Shown in pieces: positions 38,738-47,903 of a stretch of 64,000 nucleotides of DNA. Positions within the stretch are counted from its first letter, which is position 1. Each line of letters starts with the position of its first letter. Source of the stretch: Buchnera aphidicola (Symydobius americanus) (GTDB lineage: Bacteria > Pseudomonadota > Gammaproteobacteria > Enterobacterales > Enterobacteriaceae); NCBI RefSeq assembly GCF_964059135.1, contig NZ_OZ060393.1, positions 389,428 through 453,427 of the forward strand, in the 5' to 3' direction. Both the position numbers and the translations under genes were made by a program. A model generated the notes under the pieces. That model saw only the letters and a list, made by a program, of their open reading frames with translations. It made no database searches and had not been told where the DNA came from.

Positions 38738-40306
38738 TTACAATGAATCCTGTAGATAATTGGATTGAATAATAGCATTTATTACAGCTTGAGCTTTATT
38801 ACGACTTTCTAAAGACTCTTCTTCAGGAATAGAATCTAATACAATACCAGCACCAGATTGAATAGTTGCAATTTGATGTTCAATATATGCAGAACGTATA
38901 ACAATACAAGTATCTAATATACCGGATTCTGTAAAATAACCAATAGATCCACCATAACTTCCTCTTTTTAACCTCTCCGTTTGAGAAATTAATTGCATAG
39001 CTCTCACTTTCGGTGCTCCACTTAATGTACCCATATTCATACATGCAGCATAAGCATGTAAAAAATCTAAATCATATCTTAAAATTCCTACCACTTTAGA
39101 TACTAAATGCATAACATGAGAATACCGATCAACATTGGTTAAATTGGATACAAATCGACTACCGGGAATACAAATTTTTGCTAAATCATTACGAGCTAGG
39201 TCTACTAACATCAAATGCTCCGCTAACTCCTTATGATTGGTTCTCATTTCAAGTTCAATTCTATTATCTAAATCAAGATCAAATTTTCCATATTTATCAG
39301 TACCTCGGGGTCGAGTACCAGCAATAGGATATATTTCTATTTTTCGGTTCTTAGGATTATATTTTAAAGAACTTTCTGGAGACGATCCAAATAATATAAA
39401 ATTTCTATCTTGCATATAAAACATATATGGACTGGGATTATTCAACTTTAATCGATAATAAGCAGATAATGGATAAGGACAAAATAATGAAAATTTTCTA
39501 GAAGGAACAACCTGAAAAACTTCCCCCTTTTTTATATAGTTTTTCATATTTTTAACTATATGTTTATACTCCATATCACTAAAATTACATGTAACAGGAG
39601 AAGGAAAAACTTTTTTTTCTGGAATTAATATAGGAGAATGATTCAATTTTTTATAAATATTATATAATCTCTTTTTAATTCTTAACTTTTCAAAATCATT
39701 TTCATAAAATATACTACCCTGAAGAATGCTATTTTTTTTTAAATGATCAATGATTAACAAAACTTCTGATAAATAAAAACAAAAATCAGGACATTGATGA
39801 ATACTCTTCAAATCTGGTAATGATTCAAAATTATTAATTAAATCATATGAAAATAATCCACCAAAAAAAACTGCTTTTGGTTGATTTAAAGGAGATTTAA
39901 TTAATTGAAAAATAAACCTAAAAGAATCAAAAACTGAAAGAGAATGTATCTTTTTATCTTCATCTAAATCTTTTTTAAAATTAGGAAACACTAATTTTAC
40001 TTTATTTTTATAAAAACTAAATTTTACCGTTTTAGGAAGAATAGTTGATAATCGATTTAATAAATACTGACCATTTTTTGAAAATGATTCAAAAATCACA
40101 GTTTTTTTAAATCCCATAATACGTACTGCCGTATCTATAATCATCATACTTTCTAATTGTTTTCTTTTATTAATCTCTGCAGATTCTAATAATAAAGTAT
40201 GTTTTTTTTGACCGCAAATTTCATAAAATGCTGCAGCAGGATTAGATCTATAAGAAGCATCAAGTATGATAGTTTGAATTTCTGATCGAAAATTAATTAC
40301 ATTCAT
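38738..40306 (-). CDS. trpE: Anthranilate synthase component I
   Basis: Converts chorismate and ammonia (from TrpG) to anthranilate, the first committed step of tryptophan synthesis. The 522-residue sequence (E. coli 520) keeps the tryptophan feedback elements LLESAEI near residue 38 and NPSPYMFYMQ, so allosteric inhibition is probably retained. Catalytic blocks EIYPIAGTRPRGTDKYGKFD, ELEMRTNHKELAEHLMLVDL, MGTLSGAPKVRAMQLI and IVIRSAYIEHQIATIQSGAG are intact. It is chromosomal, single copy, between miaA and trpG. I see no leader peptide or attenuator upstream. Confidence 0.97.
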   Translation of the reverse strand: MNVINFRSEIQTIILDASYRSNPAAAFYEICGQKKHTLLLESAEINKRKQLESMMIIDTAVRIMGFKKTVIFESFSKNGQYLLNRLSTILPKTVKFSFYKNKVKLVFPNFKKDLDEDKKIHSLSVFDSFRFIFQLIKSPLNQPKAVFFGGLFSYDLINNFESLPDLKSIHQCPDFCFYLSEVLLIIDHLKKNSILQGSIFYENDFEKLRIKKRLYNIYKKLNHSPILIPEKKVFPSPVTCNFSDMEYKHIVKNMKNYIKKGEVFQVVPSRKFSLFCPYPLSAYYRLKLNNPSPYMFYMQDRNFILFGSSPESSLKYNPKNRKIEIYPIAGTRPRGTDKYGKFDLDLDNRIELEMRTNHKELAEHLMLVDLARNDLAKICIPGSRFVSNLTNVDRYSHVMHLVSKVVGILRYDLDFLHAYAACMNMGTLSGAPKVRAMQLISQTERLKRGSYGGSIGYFTESGILDTCIVIRSAYIEHQIATIQSGAGIVLDSIPEEESLESRNKAQAVINAIIQSNYLQDSL

Positions 40307-40377
40307 ATAATATGTTTTATTAAAAATAATTTTTATTTTATCATGTTACTTCAAAAAAGCATTATTAATAATAATTA

Positions 40378-41346
40378 TTACTTTTTAAATAAAGAATTTT
40401 TATGATTTTTTAAACATTCAATCTCATTTAATACATTTAAAACCTCTTGTATTAATTGATGAACATCAGTTGTATATAAATAATGCACATTTTTCCAATT
40501 TCGAATCCATGTCATTTGTCTTTTTACTAATTTTCGGGTAGCAGAAAGAGATTTAACAATCATCTCGTGATAAGTAATCATATTAGATAAATACAACCAC
40601 ATATAACGATAACCAATACAACGCATAGAAGGAAGATTAATGTTTAGATCAGTTCGATAAAATAAACTCTTAACTTCTAATTCTAATCCTTGATGTAACA
40701 TTTTATAAAATCTACTTTTAATTTTATAATGTAAATATTTTTTATCAGGAATATGAGCGAATTGTATAAGCTTATATGGAAATCTATGATTTTTAATTTT
40801 ATTTAATTCACTAAATTTTTTTCCCGTAATTAAACATATTTCTAATGCTCTTAATAATCTTTGAGAATCATTAGGATGGATATTCTTGCAGGATTCTGAA
40901 TCAATTTTAAATAAATAATTATATAAATAATTACTTTTATTATAAATATTAGAAGATAATATTCGTTTTCTTAAATGAAAATTAGATTTCGGAAGATGAG
41001 AAATTCCATTTAATAGAATATTATAATAAAACATTGTACCACCAACTAATAACGGAATTTTACCCGAATATAAAATATCTTCTATTTCTCTTAACGCATC
41101 TAATCGAAATTCTGCAGCAGAATAAAAATCACTAGGATCCTTACAATCCACTAATCTATGAGGGTGTTTTAATAATTGTAAACAATTTGGTTTTGCAGTT
41201 CCAATATTCATGTAACGATAAATTAACGCAGAATCTACACTAATTAATTCTATAGGTAAATACTTTCTTAACTTCATGGCTAAATTAGATTTACCTGAAG
41301 CTGTTGGTCCCATTAAAAAAATAACAAATGGTTTAAAAAAATTCAT
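40378..41346 (-). CDS. miaA: tRNA dimethylallyltransferase MiaA
   Basis: Adds a dimethylallyl group to A37 of tRNAs reading U-starting codons. I use the ATG at 41344-41346 (322 residues; E. coli 316); a TTG four codons upstream is possible. The P-loop FLMGPTASGKSNLAMKLRKY is near the N-terminus, then ELISVDSALIYRYMNIGTAK, RIPLLVGGTMFYY-like KIPLLVGGTMFYYNILLNGI, and PSMRCIGYRYMWLYLSN. In E. coli mutL lies upstream and hfq downstream; neither is adjacent here. Confidence 0.96.
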   Translation of the reverse strand: MNFFKPFVIFLMGPTASGKSNLAMKLRKYLPIELISVDSALIYRYMNIGTAKPNCLQLLKHPHRLVDCKDPSDFYSAAEFRLDALREIEDILYSGKIPLLVGGTMFYYNILLNGISHLPKSNFHLRKRILSSNIYNKSNYLYNYLFKIDSESCKNIHPNDSQRLLRALEICLITGKKFSELNKIKNHRFPYKLIQFAHIPDKKYLHYKIKSRFYKMLHQGLELEVKSLFYRTDLNINLPSMRCIGYRYMWLYLSNMITYHEMIVKSLSATRKLVKRQMTWIRNWKNVHYLYTTDVHQLIQEVLNVLNEIECLKNHKNSLFKK

Positions 41347-41534
41347 ATAATACCGCAATATATTAAATGATATAATATCATAAATTAATTACATGAAAAA
41401 TAAAAAATACTATACTAAAATATAAAAACATTTTAAAAAAATATTTCAATTAAAATAATATTTTAAATTATTACAAATAAATTTCTAAAAATATCAAATT
41501 TAATAATTTATTATAAAAAAAAATAGGAATTAGA

Positions 41535-41562
41535 CTTGAAAAAAAAATAATCAACCCTATAT
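41535..41562 (+). promoter_or_regulatory. Sigma-32 (heat-shock) type promoter of ibpA
   Basis: A -35 element CTTGAAA (41535-41541), a 13-bp spacer and a -10 element CCCTATAT (41555-41562) closely match the sigma-32 consensus (CTTGAAA, N11-16, CCCATNT). It lies about 84 bp upstream of the ibpA start. CCC is rare in these spacers, which makes a chance match less likely. Confidence 0.7.
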
Positions 41563-41645
41563 ACTTTAATAGAAGAAAAATAAAACCATCAAGAGATTAA
41601 AAATCAATAATAATATTTAATCTAATAAAAATAGAGAGGTAAATC

Positions 41646-42089
41646 ATGTCTTATAATGCTATCTCATTTAGTCCAATATTAACAAATAATTTATTTTCAG
41701 AACGATTAAATCAAATTGATAAAATTTTTAGCAAATTAACTGGCGAACAAATAGCATCAAATCTACCAGACTATAATTTTATAAAAAATGCAAACAATCA
41801 ATACGAACTCATTTTATCAGTTCCAGGTTATCAAGAAGATAAATTAGATATTTCAATACAAAATAACGAATTAACTGTATCTACAACTGAAACCAATAAT
41901 ACCGAAATTAATGAAGATAAAAAATACTTATATAAAGGAATTAAAGATGGTAGATTTTCAATAAGCTTTAACCTACACAATCCTATTAAAATCAAAAAAG
42001 CTGTATTAAAATTAGGATTACTAAAGATTACTTTTGAATACGAAATTCCTGAAGAACAAAAAATTAAAAAAATTAGTATAGAAAAATAA
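41646..42089 (+). CDS. ibpA: Small heat-shock protein IbpA
   Basis: ATP-independent chaperone that holds unfolded proteins for DnaK/ClpB. The 147-residue product (E. coli IbpA 137) has the alpha-crystallin domain with NQYELILSVPGYQEDKLDIS, LTVSTTE and AVLKLGLLKITFEYEIPEEQ, and the C-terminal I-X-I motif (KKISIEK) used in oligomerisation. The ATG has an AGAGGT Shine-Dalgarno. Only one small Hsp gene is present; ibpB is not adjacent. It is preceded by a sigma-32-like promoter. Confidence 0.95.
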   Translation: MSYNAISFSPILTNNLFSERLNQIDKIFSKLTGEQIASNLPDYNFIKNANNQYELILSVPGYQEDKLDISIQNNELTVSTTETNNTEINEDKKYLYKGIKDGRFSISFNLHNPIKIKKAVLKLGLLKITFEYEIPEEQKIKKISIEK

Positions 42090-42312
42090 ATTCAAAAATT
42101 AAAAACATGTTATGTCAACATATATATTAAAATAAAAAATATTCAATTTATTTATTATAATTTACTAAATAGTATTCAATACTAAAATATCTACAAAAAA
42201 AATAATCATTAATAAAAATATTGTTTGAGATTTTTAATTTATCTATTTAAAATGTAATCAAAACGTCAATCTTAAAGTTATTATAAAAATATAAAAAATA
42301 TTATCATCTCAC

Positions 42313-42385
42313 GCGGGAATAGCTCAGTTGGTAGAGCGCAACCTTGCCAAGGTTGAGGCCACGAGTTCGAATCTCGTTTCCCGCT
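42313..42385 (+). tRNA. tRNA-Gly (GCC anticodon)
   Basis: Acceptor GCGGGAA/TTCCCGC with T discriminator (42385), D-arm GCTCAGTTGGTAGAGC, anticodon loop TTGCCAA and T-arm ACGAG-TTCGAAT-CTCGT. It matches E. coli tRNA-Gly(GCC). CCA is not encoded. It stands alone in an AT-rich spacer between ibpA and rpmE. Confidence 0.97.
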
Positions 42386-42556
42386 AAAAAAAATAAATAC
42401 TATTTATGTAATATAATTTTTACATAATATTATTGAAAAAAATACTAAAAATTCTACAAAACCATTTTAATATAAAAATGAATTATTCTAAAAAATAATA
42501 AATATTTATCAGCAAAGATACATATTAAAGTATAATATAAGGAAAAATTTTATGAT

Positions 42557-42760
42557 CTAACTAAAAAATCTTTTATTAAATTTTTCAATTCGCCCTCCGC
42601 TATTTAAAATACGTTGCTTTCCTGTATAAAAAGGATGACAATGAGAACAAATATCTAAATTTAAATAATCTTTATTGATTGTTGAAAAAATATGCATTTT
42701 TTCTCCACAGGCGCAACTAACCGAAATTTGATTATATTTAGGATGAATTTCTTTTTTCAT
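42557..42760 (-). CDS. rpmE: 50S ribosomal protein L31
   Basis: L31 bridges the subunits at the central protuberance. The 67-residue protein starts [20 protein letters not shown] and keeps all four zinc-ligand cysteines (CAC at 16-18 and CSHC at 37-40), so it is the zinc-containing form. The end [11 protein letters not shown] is slightly shorter than in E. coli (70). It is divergent from hslV. Confidence 0.95.
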   Translation of the reverse strand: MKKEIHPKYNQISVSCACGEKMHIFSTINKDYLNLDICSHCHPFYTGKQRILNSGGRIEKFNKRFFS

Positions 42761-42864
42761 ATTAATAGTGTTTTATATAGTGAATGATTCAATATCATTT
42801 ATTATAACCTATAAAATCATTTAAAAAAAATAAAATATAAAATATTTAATGACTCTAAAAATAC

Positions 42865-42894
42865 AATTTTTATACATTAAATAGTATAAAAATT
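42865..42894. repeat. Perfect 11-bp inverted repeat between rpmE and hslV
   Basis: The arms at 42865-42875 and 42884-42894 are perfect reverse complements with an 8-base loop. The element lies in the divergent promoter region, 80 bp from hslV and 105 bp from rpmE. It could be an operator or a hairpin. Each arm has one G-C pair, so chance cannot be excluded. Confidence 0.35.
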
Positions 42895-42973
42895 ATATCA
42901 TTTAATTTTAAATATCGCTAAAATATCTTATAATTAAATACATCAGAAACAACTATAATTATAGAGATTATCT

Positions 42974-43504
42974 ATGACAACCATATTAAGCGTTCGATTA
43001 AACGATAAAGTAGTAATCGGTGGAGATGGACAAGCAACATTAGGAAATACCATCATGAAAAAAAATGTCAAAAAAGTAAGATCATTATATAATAATCAAG
43101 TGATTTCGGGATTTGCAGGAGGAACTGCAGATGCATTTACCTTATTTGAATTATTTGAACAGAAATTAGACATGTATCAAGGAAGATTAGAAAAGTCAGC
43201 TATAGAATTAGCAAAAGATTGGAGAAATGACCGTATATTAAAAAAACTAGAAGCCTTATTAGCAGTTGCAGATAAAAAAATATCGTTAATTATAACTGGT
43301 AGTGGAGATGTAATACAACCAGAACATGATATAATTTCAATTGGATCTGGTGGTCCATATGCTCAAGCTGCTGCTTATGCATTATTAAAAAATACTAACC
43401 TTAACGCATATGAAATTGTAAAAAAATCTTTAAAAATTGCTGCAAACATTTGCGTATACACGAACCACATATTCACTATTAAAGAACTCACTTCAGAAAA
43501 ATAA
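42974..43504 (+). CDS. hslV: ATP-dependent protease subunit HslV
   Basis: Proteolytic double hexamer of the HslUV complex, related to the proteasome beta subunit. The 176-residue sequence starts [20 protein letters not shown]; after methionine removal Thr2 is the nucleophile. [40 protein letters not shown] and [13 protein letters not shown] are present. It is followed by hslU 12 bp later. I see no sigma-32 promoter upstream, although the operon is heat-shock controlled in E. coli. Confidence 0.97.
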   Translation: MTTILSVRLNDKVVIGGDGQATLGNTIMKKNVKKVRSLYNNQVISGFAGGTADAFTLFELFEQKLDMYQGRLEKSAIELAKDWRNDRILKKLEALLAVADKKISLIITGSGDVIQPEHDIISIGSGGPYAQAAAYALLKNTNLNAYEIVKKSLKIAANICVYTNHIFTIKELTSEK

Positions 43505-43516
43505 GGATGGTATATG

Positions 43517-44845
43517 ATGTCTAATATGACGCCCAAAAATATTGTAAATGAATTAAATAAATTTATTATCGGTCAAGAAAAAGCAAAAAAAGCTGTTTCA
43601 ATTGCTCTAAGAAATCGATGGAGAAGAATGCAATTAAAACAAGAACTTCAAAATGAAATTACCCCTAAAAATATTCTCATGATTGGACCAACCGGAGTCG
43701 GAAAAACCGAAATTGCTAAACGTTTAGCTAAATTAGCTAATGCTCCATTTATAAAAGTAGAAGCTACTAAATTTACTGAAGTAGGATACGTAGGTAAAGA
43801 AGTTGATTCCATCATTCGAGACTTAACTGATTCAGCAATTAAAATTGCTCGTATTAAAAAGATTAAAGAGAATATTTATCATGCTCAAAAAAAAGCTGAA
43901 GAAAAAATATTAGACATACTTGTTCCAAAAGCTAAAAATTGGAATCCTAATATGCAATCAGAACTACCTATAACCACAATTGAAAATTTTAGAAAACAAT
44001 TACAATCAGGAAAATTAGATGAAAAAGAAATCGAAATTAAAATAGCAAATAATCCCATGGGGGTTGAAATTATGGCTCCACCTGGCATGGAAGAACTAAC
44101 AAATCAATTGCAATTGCTCTTTCAAAATTTGAATAACCCAAGATATACTACTAAAAGAGTAAAAATTAAAGATGCTCTAAAAATTTTATCAGAAGAAGAA
44201 GCTTCTAAACTAGTTAATCTTGAAGAGTTAAAAAAAGAATCAATTCATGCAGTTGAAGAAAATGGTATAGTATTTATAGATGAAATAGATAAAATTTGTA
44301 AACAACGAGGGACTACCGGATTAGATATATCCCGCGAAGGAGTACAAAGAGATTTATTACCTTTAATTGAAGGATGTACCGTATCTACAAAATATGGTAT
44401 GGTTAAAACAGATCATATTCTATTTATTGCGTCTGGTGCTTTTCAAACAACAAAACCATCGGATTTAATACCTGAATTACAAGGAAGACTACCAATTAGA
44501 GTAGAACTAAATCAATTAAATGCAAGCGATTTTGAAAAAATCCTTACCCAACCACAAACATCTATAACAAAACAATATATTGAATTACTAAAAACAGAAG
44601 GAATAAATATTAATTTTACGCAAGACGGAATAAAAAAAATAGCAGAAATTTCATGTCATATAAATGAAACCATGGAAAATATAGGAGCACGAAGATTATA
44701 TACTATTCTAGAATGCTTAATGGAAGAAATTTCATTTAACGGATCTGATAACCAAGAAAAGAATATTAATATTAATGCTAGCTATGTTAGTAAACATTTA
44801 AATAGATTAGCATCTAATGAAGATTTAAGTCGATTTATTTTATAA
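43517..44845 (+). CDS. hslU: ATP-dependent protease ATPase subunit HslU
   Basis: AAA+ unfoldase partner of HslV. The start [20 protein letters not shown] aligns with E. coli HslU (442 residues here); an ATG one codon earlier at 43514 shares the same AAGGA site. Walker [21 protein letters not shown] at about 55-74, the pore loop in [16 protein letters not shown] (GYVG), the variable I-domain, Walker [14 protein letters not shown], and the C-terminal [16 protein letters not shown] that inserts into HslV are all present. Confidence 0.97.
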   Translation: MSNMTPKNIVNELNKFIIGQEKAKKAVSIALRNRWRRMQLKQELQNEITPKNILMIGPTGVGKTEIAKRLAKLANAPFIKVEATKFTEVGYVGKEVDSIIRDLTDSAIKIARIKKIKENIYHAQKKAEEKILDILVPKAKNWNPNMQSELPITTIENFRKQLQSGKLDEKEIEIKIANNPMGVEIMAPPGMEELTNQLQLLFQNLNNPRYTTKRVKIKDALKILSEEEASKLVNLEELKKESIHAVEENGIVFIDEIDKICKQRGTTGLDISREGVQRDLLPLIEGCTVSTKYGMVKTDHILFIASGAFQTTKPSDLIPELQGRLPIRVELNQLNASDFEKILTQPQTSITKQYIELLKTEGININFTQDGIKKIAEISCHINETMENIGARRLYTILECLMEEISFNGSDNQEKNININASYVSKHLNRLASNEDLSRFIL

Positions 44846-44891
44846 GTTAAAACAGTAATTCCCTTACATCATGATGCTTAAGGATTTGATA

Positions 44892-45641
44892 ATGACTGAA
44901 TGGGTCAAAGGAAAAGTAATACAGATAGAAAAGTTCGAACATAATTTGTTTAAATTAATTATAAATGCTCCAATATCAAAATTTATTGCTGGTCAATTTT
45001 CAAAATTATCCATAAAAAAAAACAATCAAAAAAGAATTCAAAAAGCATATTCTTATGTAAATGCCCCAAAAGAGAAAAATCTAGAATTTTTTATAAAACG
45101 TATCCCATTGGGAAAAATGACAACCGAATTATATAAATTAAATCCCGGTGATAACATTGACATTTCAAAAAATTCATTTGGATTTTTTACGATTCACGAA
45201 ATTCCAGATAAAGAAGTTTTATGGATGTTTGCTACTGGAACGGCAATAGGACCATTTTGTTCCATTCTAAACGATGGAACAAAATTAAATCAATTTAAAA
45301 AAATTATTTTAATATATGCTGTAAGATATTCAAAAGAACTAATATATTTACCTTTTTTAAAAAAAATGAAAATTAAATATCAAAACCAATTAGAATACGA
45401 AATCATAGTAAGTGGAGAAAAATATAAAAATTCATTATCAGGACGTATTCCATATTTATTATATAAAAATTCTATAGAAAAAAAAATAGGATGTCAAATT
45501 AATCCTAAAAACTCACATGTAATGCTATGTGGCAATCCAAATATGATTAAAGAAACAGAATCATTTTTAATCAAACATCGTGGATTAAAAAAACACCTAA
45601 GAAGAACTCCAGGAAATATTAGTAATGAACATTACTGGTAA
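44892..45641 (+). CDS. fpr: Ferredoxin/flavodoxin--NADP+ reductase
   Basis: FAD enzyme that passes electrons from NADPH to ferredoxin or flavodoxin, for instance for Fe-S assembly (fdx is in this window) and radical SAM enzymes. The start MTEWVKGKVIQIEKFEHN (AAGGA upstream) gives 249 residues, one more than E. coli; an ATG seven codons upstream is not conserved. FAD-binding RIQKAYSYVNAP, NADP-binding MFATGTAIGPFCSILN, CGNPNMIKETESFL, and the C-terminal HLRRTPGNISNEHYW with its terminal Trp are present. Confidence 0.95.
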   Translation: MTEWVKGKVIQIEKFEHNLFKLIINAPISKFIAGQFSKLSIKKNNQKRIQKAYSYVNAPKEKNLEFFIKRIPLGKMTTELYKLNPGDNIDISKNSFGFFTIHEIPDKEVLWMFATGTAIGPFCSILNDGTKLNQFKKIILIYAVRYSKELIYLPFLKKMKIKYQNQLEYEIIVSGEKYKNSLSGRIPYLLYKNSIEKKIGCQINPKNSHVMLCGNPNMIKETESFLIKHRGLKKHLRRTPGNISNEHYW

Positions 45642-45720
45642 AATAGAGTAATATGTAAATAAAAAATTTTTAAAATACTACCATTTTAGTATCTAAAATT
45701 ATTAACCTAATCTATTTAAT

Positions 45721-46458
45721 ATGGAATATAAAATTAATATTGTTAACAAATGTAATAAAAAAATAAAAAATATGTTAATTAACAAGTGGAAATTAAAAAA
45801 TCAAAAACATACAAAATACTCTCTTATTATTCAGCCTGATTGCCACCTAGAACTCAAAAATAATCTAGAACCAAAATTTAAAAATATATACATTAATTTA
45901 AATTATAAAAAAGTACAATTCTATAGAAATAATAAAAATCTAAAAATAGCAAAAGCAATAGGAATTAAAAAAAATAAAAAACTAATTGTATTAGATGCCA
46001 CTGCTGGACTAGGAAAAGATTCATTTATATTTTTCTCTCTAGGGTGTAAAGTATTTATGATAGAACGAAATCCTGTTTTAGCTGCTTTACTTAACGATGG
46101 ATTAGAAAGAGGATATAAAGATAAAAAAATTGGTAATTTATTAAAAAAAAATATTAAATTAATTCATACTTCTAAAATAACAACTTTACTATTAGAAAAA
46201 ATTAAACCTGATGTCGTTTATTTAGATCCTATGTTTCCTAAAATCAAAAAAACCTCTTTATCTAAAAAAAATATTAGAATAATTAGAGATTTAGTTGGAA
46301 ACGATAATGATTCTGATATTTTATTTCAAAAATTTCAATCATTAATGATTAAAAAAATTGTAGTGAAAAGACCTAGATATGCTAATCATCTAGGAAATAA
46401 AATACCAAAACATATCATAAAAACAAAGAAACATAGGTTTGACATTTACAAAAATTAA
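45721..46458 (+). CDS. rsmJ: 16S rRNA (guanine-1516-N2)-methyltransferase RsmJ
   Basis: SAM-dependent methylation of G1516 in 16S rRNA. The 245-residue product (E. coli 250) has weak similarity in the N-terminal third, then the strong blocks VQFYRNNKNLKIAKAIGIK, VLDATAGLGKDSFIFFSLGC, MIERNPVLAALLNDGLERGY, VVYLDPMFPKIKK and VVKRPRYANHLGNK, and ends KHRFDIYKN. It follows fpr and converges on ynfM. Confidence 0.94.
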   Translation: MEYKINIVNKCNKKIKNMLINKWKLKNQKHTKYSLIIQPDCHLELKNNLEPKFKNIYINLNYKKVQFYRNNKNLKIAKAIGIKKNKKLIVLDATAGLGKDSFIFFSLGCKVFMIERNPVLAALLNDGLERGYKDKKIGNLLKKNIKLIHTSKITTLLLEKIKPDVVYLDPMFPKIKKTSLSKKNIRIIRDLVGNDNDSDILFQKFQSLMIKKIVVKRPRYANHLGNKIPKHIIKTKKHRFDIYKN

Positions 46459-46556
46459 ATTTCAAATAAATCAAGTTAAAATATTTATCATTAATAATCC
46501 ATTATGAATAGTTAAATTATCTAATAACAAATAATTAATTAAATAAATAATATAGT

Positions 46557-47810
46557 TTATTTAATATTAGATTTAATTGTAGACATCATTTTTATTCCAA
46601 TAATTAATACAAAAGAAATAAATATAGAAACTCCCATCCATCTCCCAAAAGACCAAAAAAATCCACCACATGTACCTAAAACACTAGAACCTAGATAATA
46701 AGAACATAAATATACTGAAGAAGCTTGTCCTGTATATATCTTAGCTTGATGTCCAATCCAACTACTTGCAATCGAATGAGCTGCAAAGAAACCAGATGAA
46801 AACAATATTAATCCTATAATAATTACAAATAATGTATTTGATTGTGTAATAATAATTCCCATTATCATAATTAATACAGAATATATCACAATATTTTTTC
46901 GACCATATTTTTCAATTAAAGAACTAGCCCTAGGAGAAGTATATACTCCAAATAAATATACAATAGAAAGCAAACCAATCATAATTTGATTTAAAAAAAA
47001 CGGCTTCATCATAAGCCTGTATCCAATATAATTAAATACAGTTACAAAACTACCCATTAAAATAAAACCAATGATAAAAAGAACAGATAATAATTTATCA
47101 TTCCACTGACATATTAAATCATATATTATCTGGCGAGGTTTTAAAGAAGTACTTTTAAAATTAATTGAAGATGGTAAACATACCACAAATAAAATAGATG
47201 CTATTAAGCATAAACATCCCATGATCATAATAGACATATTCCATGAAAAATAATTAATTAATATACTACTTAAAAACCTTCCGAAAAATCCACCAATAGT
47301 ATTTCCACTAATATATAATCCAATTGCAAAAGGTAAAATTTTAGGATTTATTTCTTCGCTTAAATACGTCATAGCTACAGCAGCTACTCCACTTAAGGAA
47401 AAACCAGTCAATAAACGCATGATAATAATTTCATTCCAAGTATTCATACATGCACAAAGAATAGTGAAAAAAGTGGATAAAAATAATGAAATACTCATAA
47501 TAATTTTACGACCAAAAAAATCAGATAATGATCCAGTTAATAACATACCAATAGCCATCGAGGCTGTTGCAAGAGATAAAGATAAACTACTTTGATATGG
47601 AGTTAAATGAAATTCAATAGAAAATGTTGGTAAGATAGGTTGTAAAGAATACAAAATTGAAAAAGTAGAAAATCCAGCAAAAAATAATGCTAAAATTATT
47701 CTAATAAATTGCTTTGTTCCTTTTTGGACATATGCGTGATTATTATCATTTGATTGCAGAGAATAATCATTATGATTCTCTTTTTGAATATTTTTTTTTA
47801 AATAAAACAA
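46557..47810 (-). CDS. ynfM: Major facilitator superfamily transporter, YnfM family
   Basis: A 417-residue protein with about twelve membrane segments after a hydrophilic N-terminus of some 30 residues. It aligns along its length with E. coli YnfM: KGTKQFIRIILALFFAGFST, YSLQPILPTFSIEFHLTPYQ, GSLSDFFGRKIIMSISLFLS, GFSLSGVAAVAMTYLSEEIN, LYISGNTIGGFFGRFLSSIL, GSFVTVFNYIGYRLMMKPFF and FAAHSIASSWIGHQAKIYTG. The substrate is unknown; a role in exporting or importing metabolites between symbiont and host is inference. A 10-bp inverted repeat (46538-46547 / 46556-46565) overlaps its stop codon. Confidence 0.9.
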   Translation of the reverse strand: MFYLKKNIQKENHNDYSLQSNDNNHAYVQKGTKQFIRIILALFFAGFSTFSILYSLQPILPTFSIEFHLTPYQSSLSLSLATASMAIGMLLTGSLSDFFGRKIIMSISLFLSTFFTILCACMNTWNEIIIMRLLTGFSLSGVAAVAMTYLSEEINPKILPFAIGLYISGNTIGGFFGRFLSSILINYFSWNMSIMIMGCLCLIASILFVVCLPSSINFKSTSLKPRQIIYDLICQWNDKLLSVLFIIGFILMGSFVTVFNYIGYRLMMKPFFLNQIMIGLLSIVYLFGVYTSPRASSLIEKYGRKNIVIYSVLIMIMGIIITQSNTLFVIIIGLILFSSGFFAAHSIASSWIGHQAKIYTGQASSVYLCSYYLGSSVLGTCGGFFWSFGRWMGVSIFISFVLIIGIKMMSTIKSNIK

Positions 47811-47903
47811 AATTTTTCCCTTATTAACAATGTTTTAATAAAACTGTATTAAATACAATAATAATATAATTTAAATGTTTTTAAGAAAAAAAATGAAAAT
47901 AAA

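Noticed and set aside
40307-40377. trp attenuator upstream of trpE
   Set aside because: Only 71 bp separate trpE from miaA, with no leader peptide containing tandem Trp codons and no stem-loop with a U-tract.
46538-46565. 10-bp inverted repeat over the ynfM stop codon as a terminator
   Set aside because: Arms consist of A and T only, and no U-tract follows on the ynfM strand; such repeats are expected by chance in this composition.
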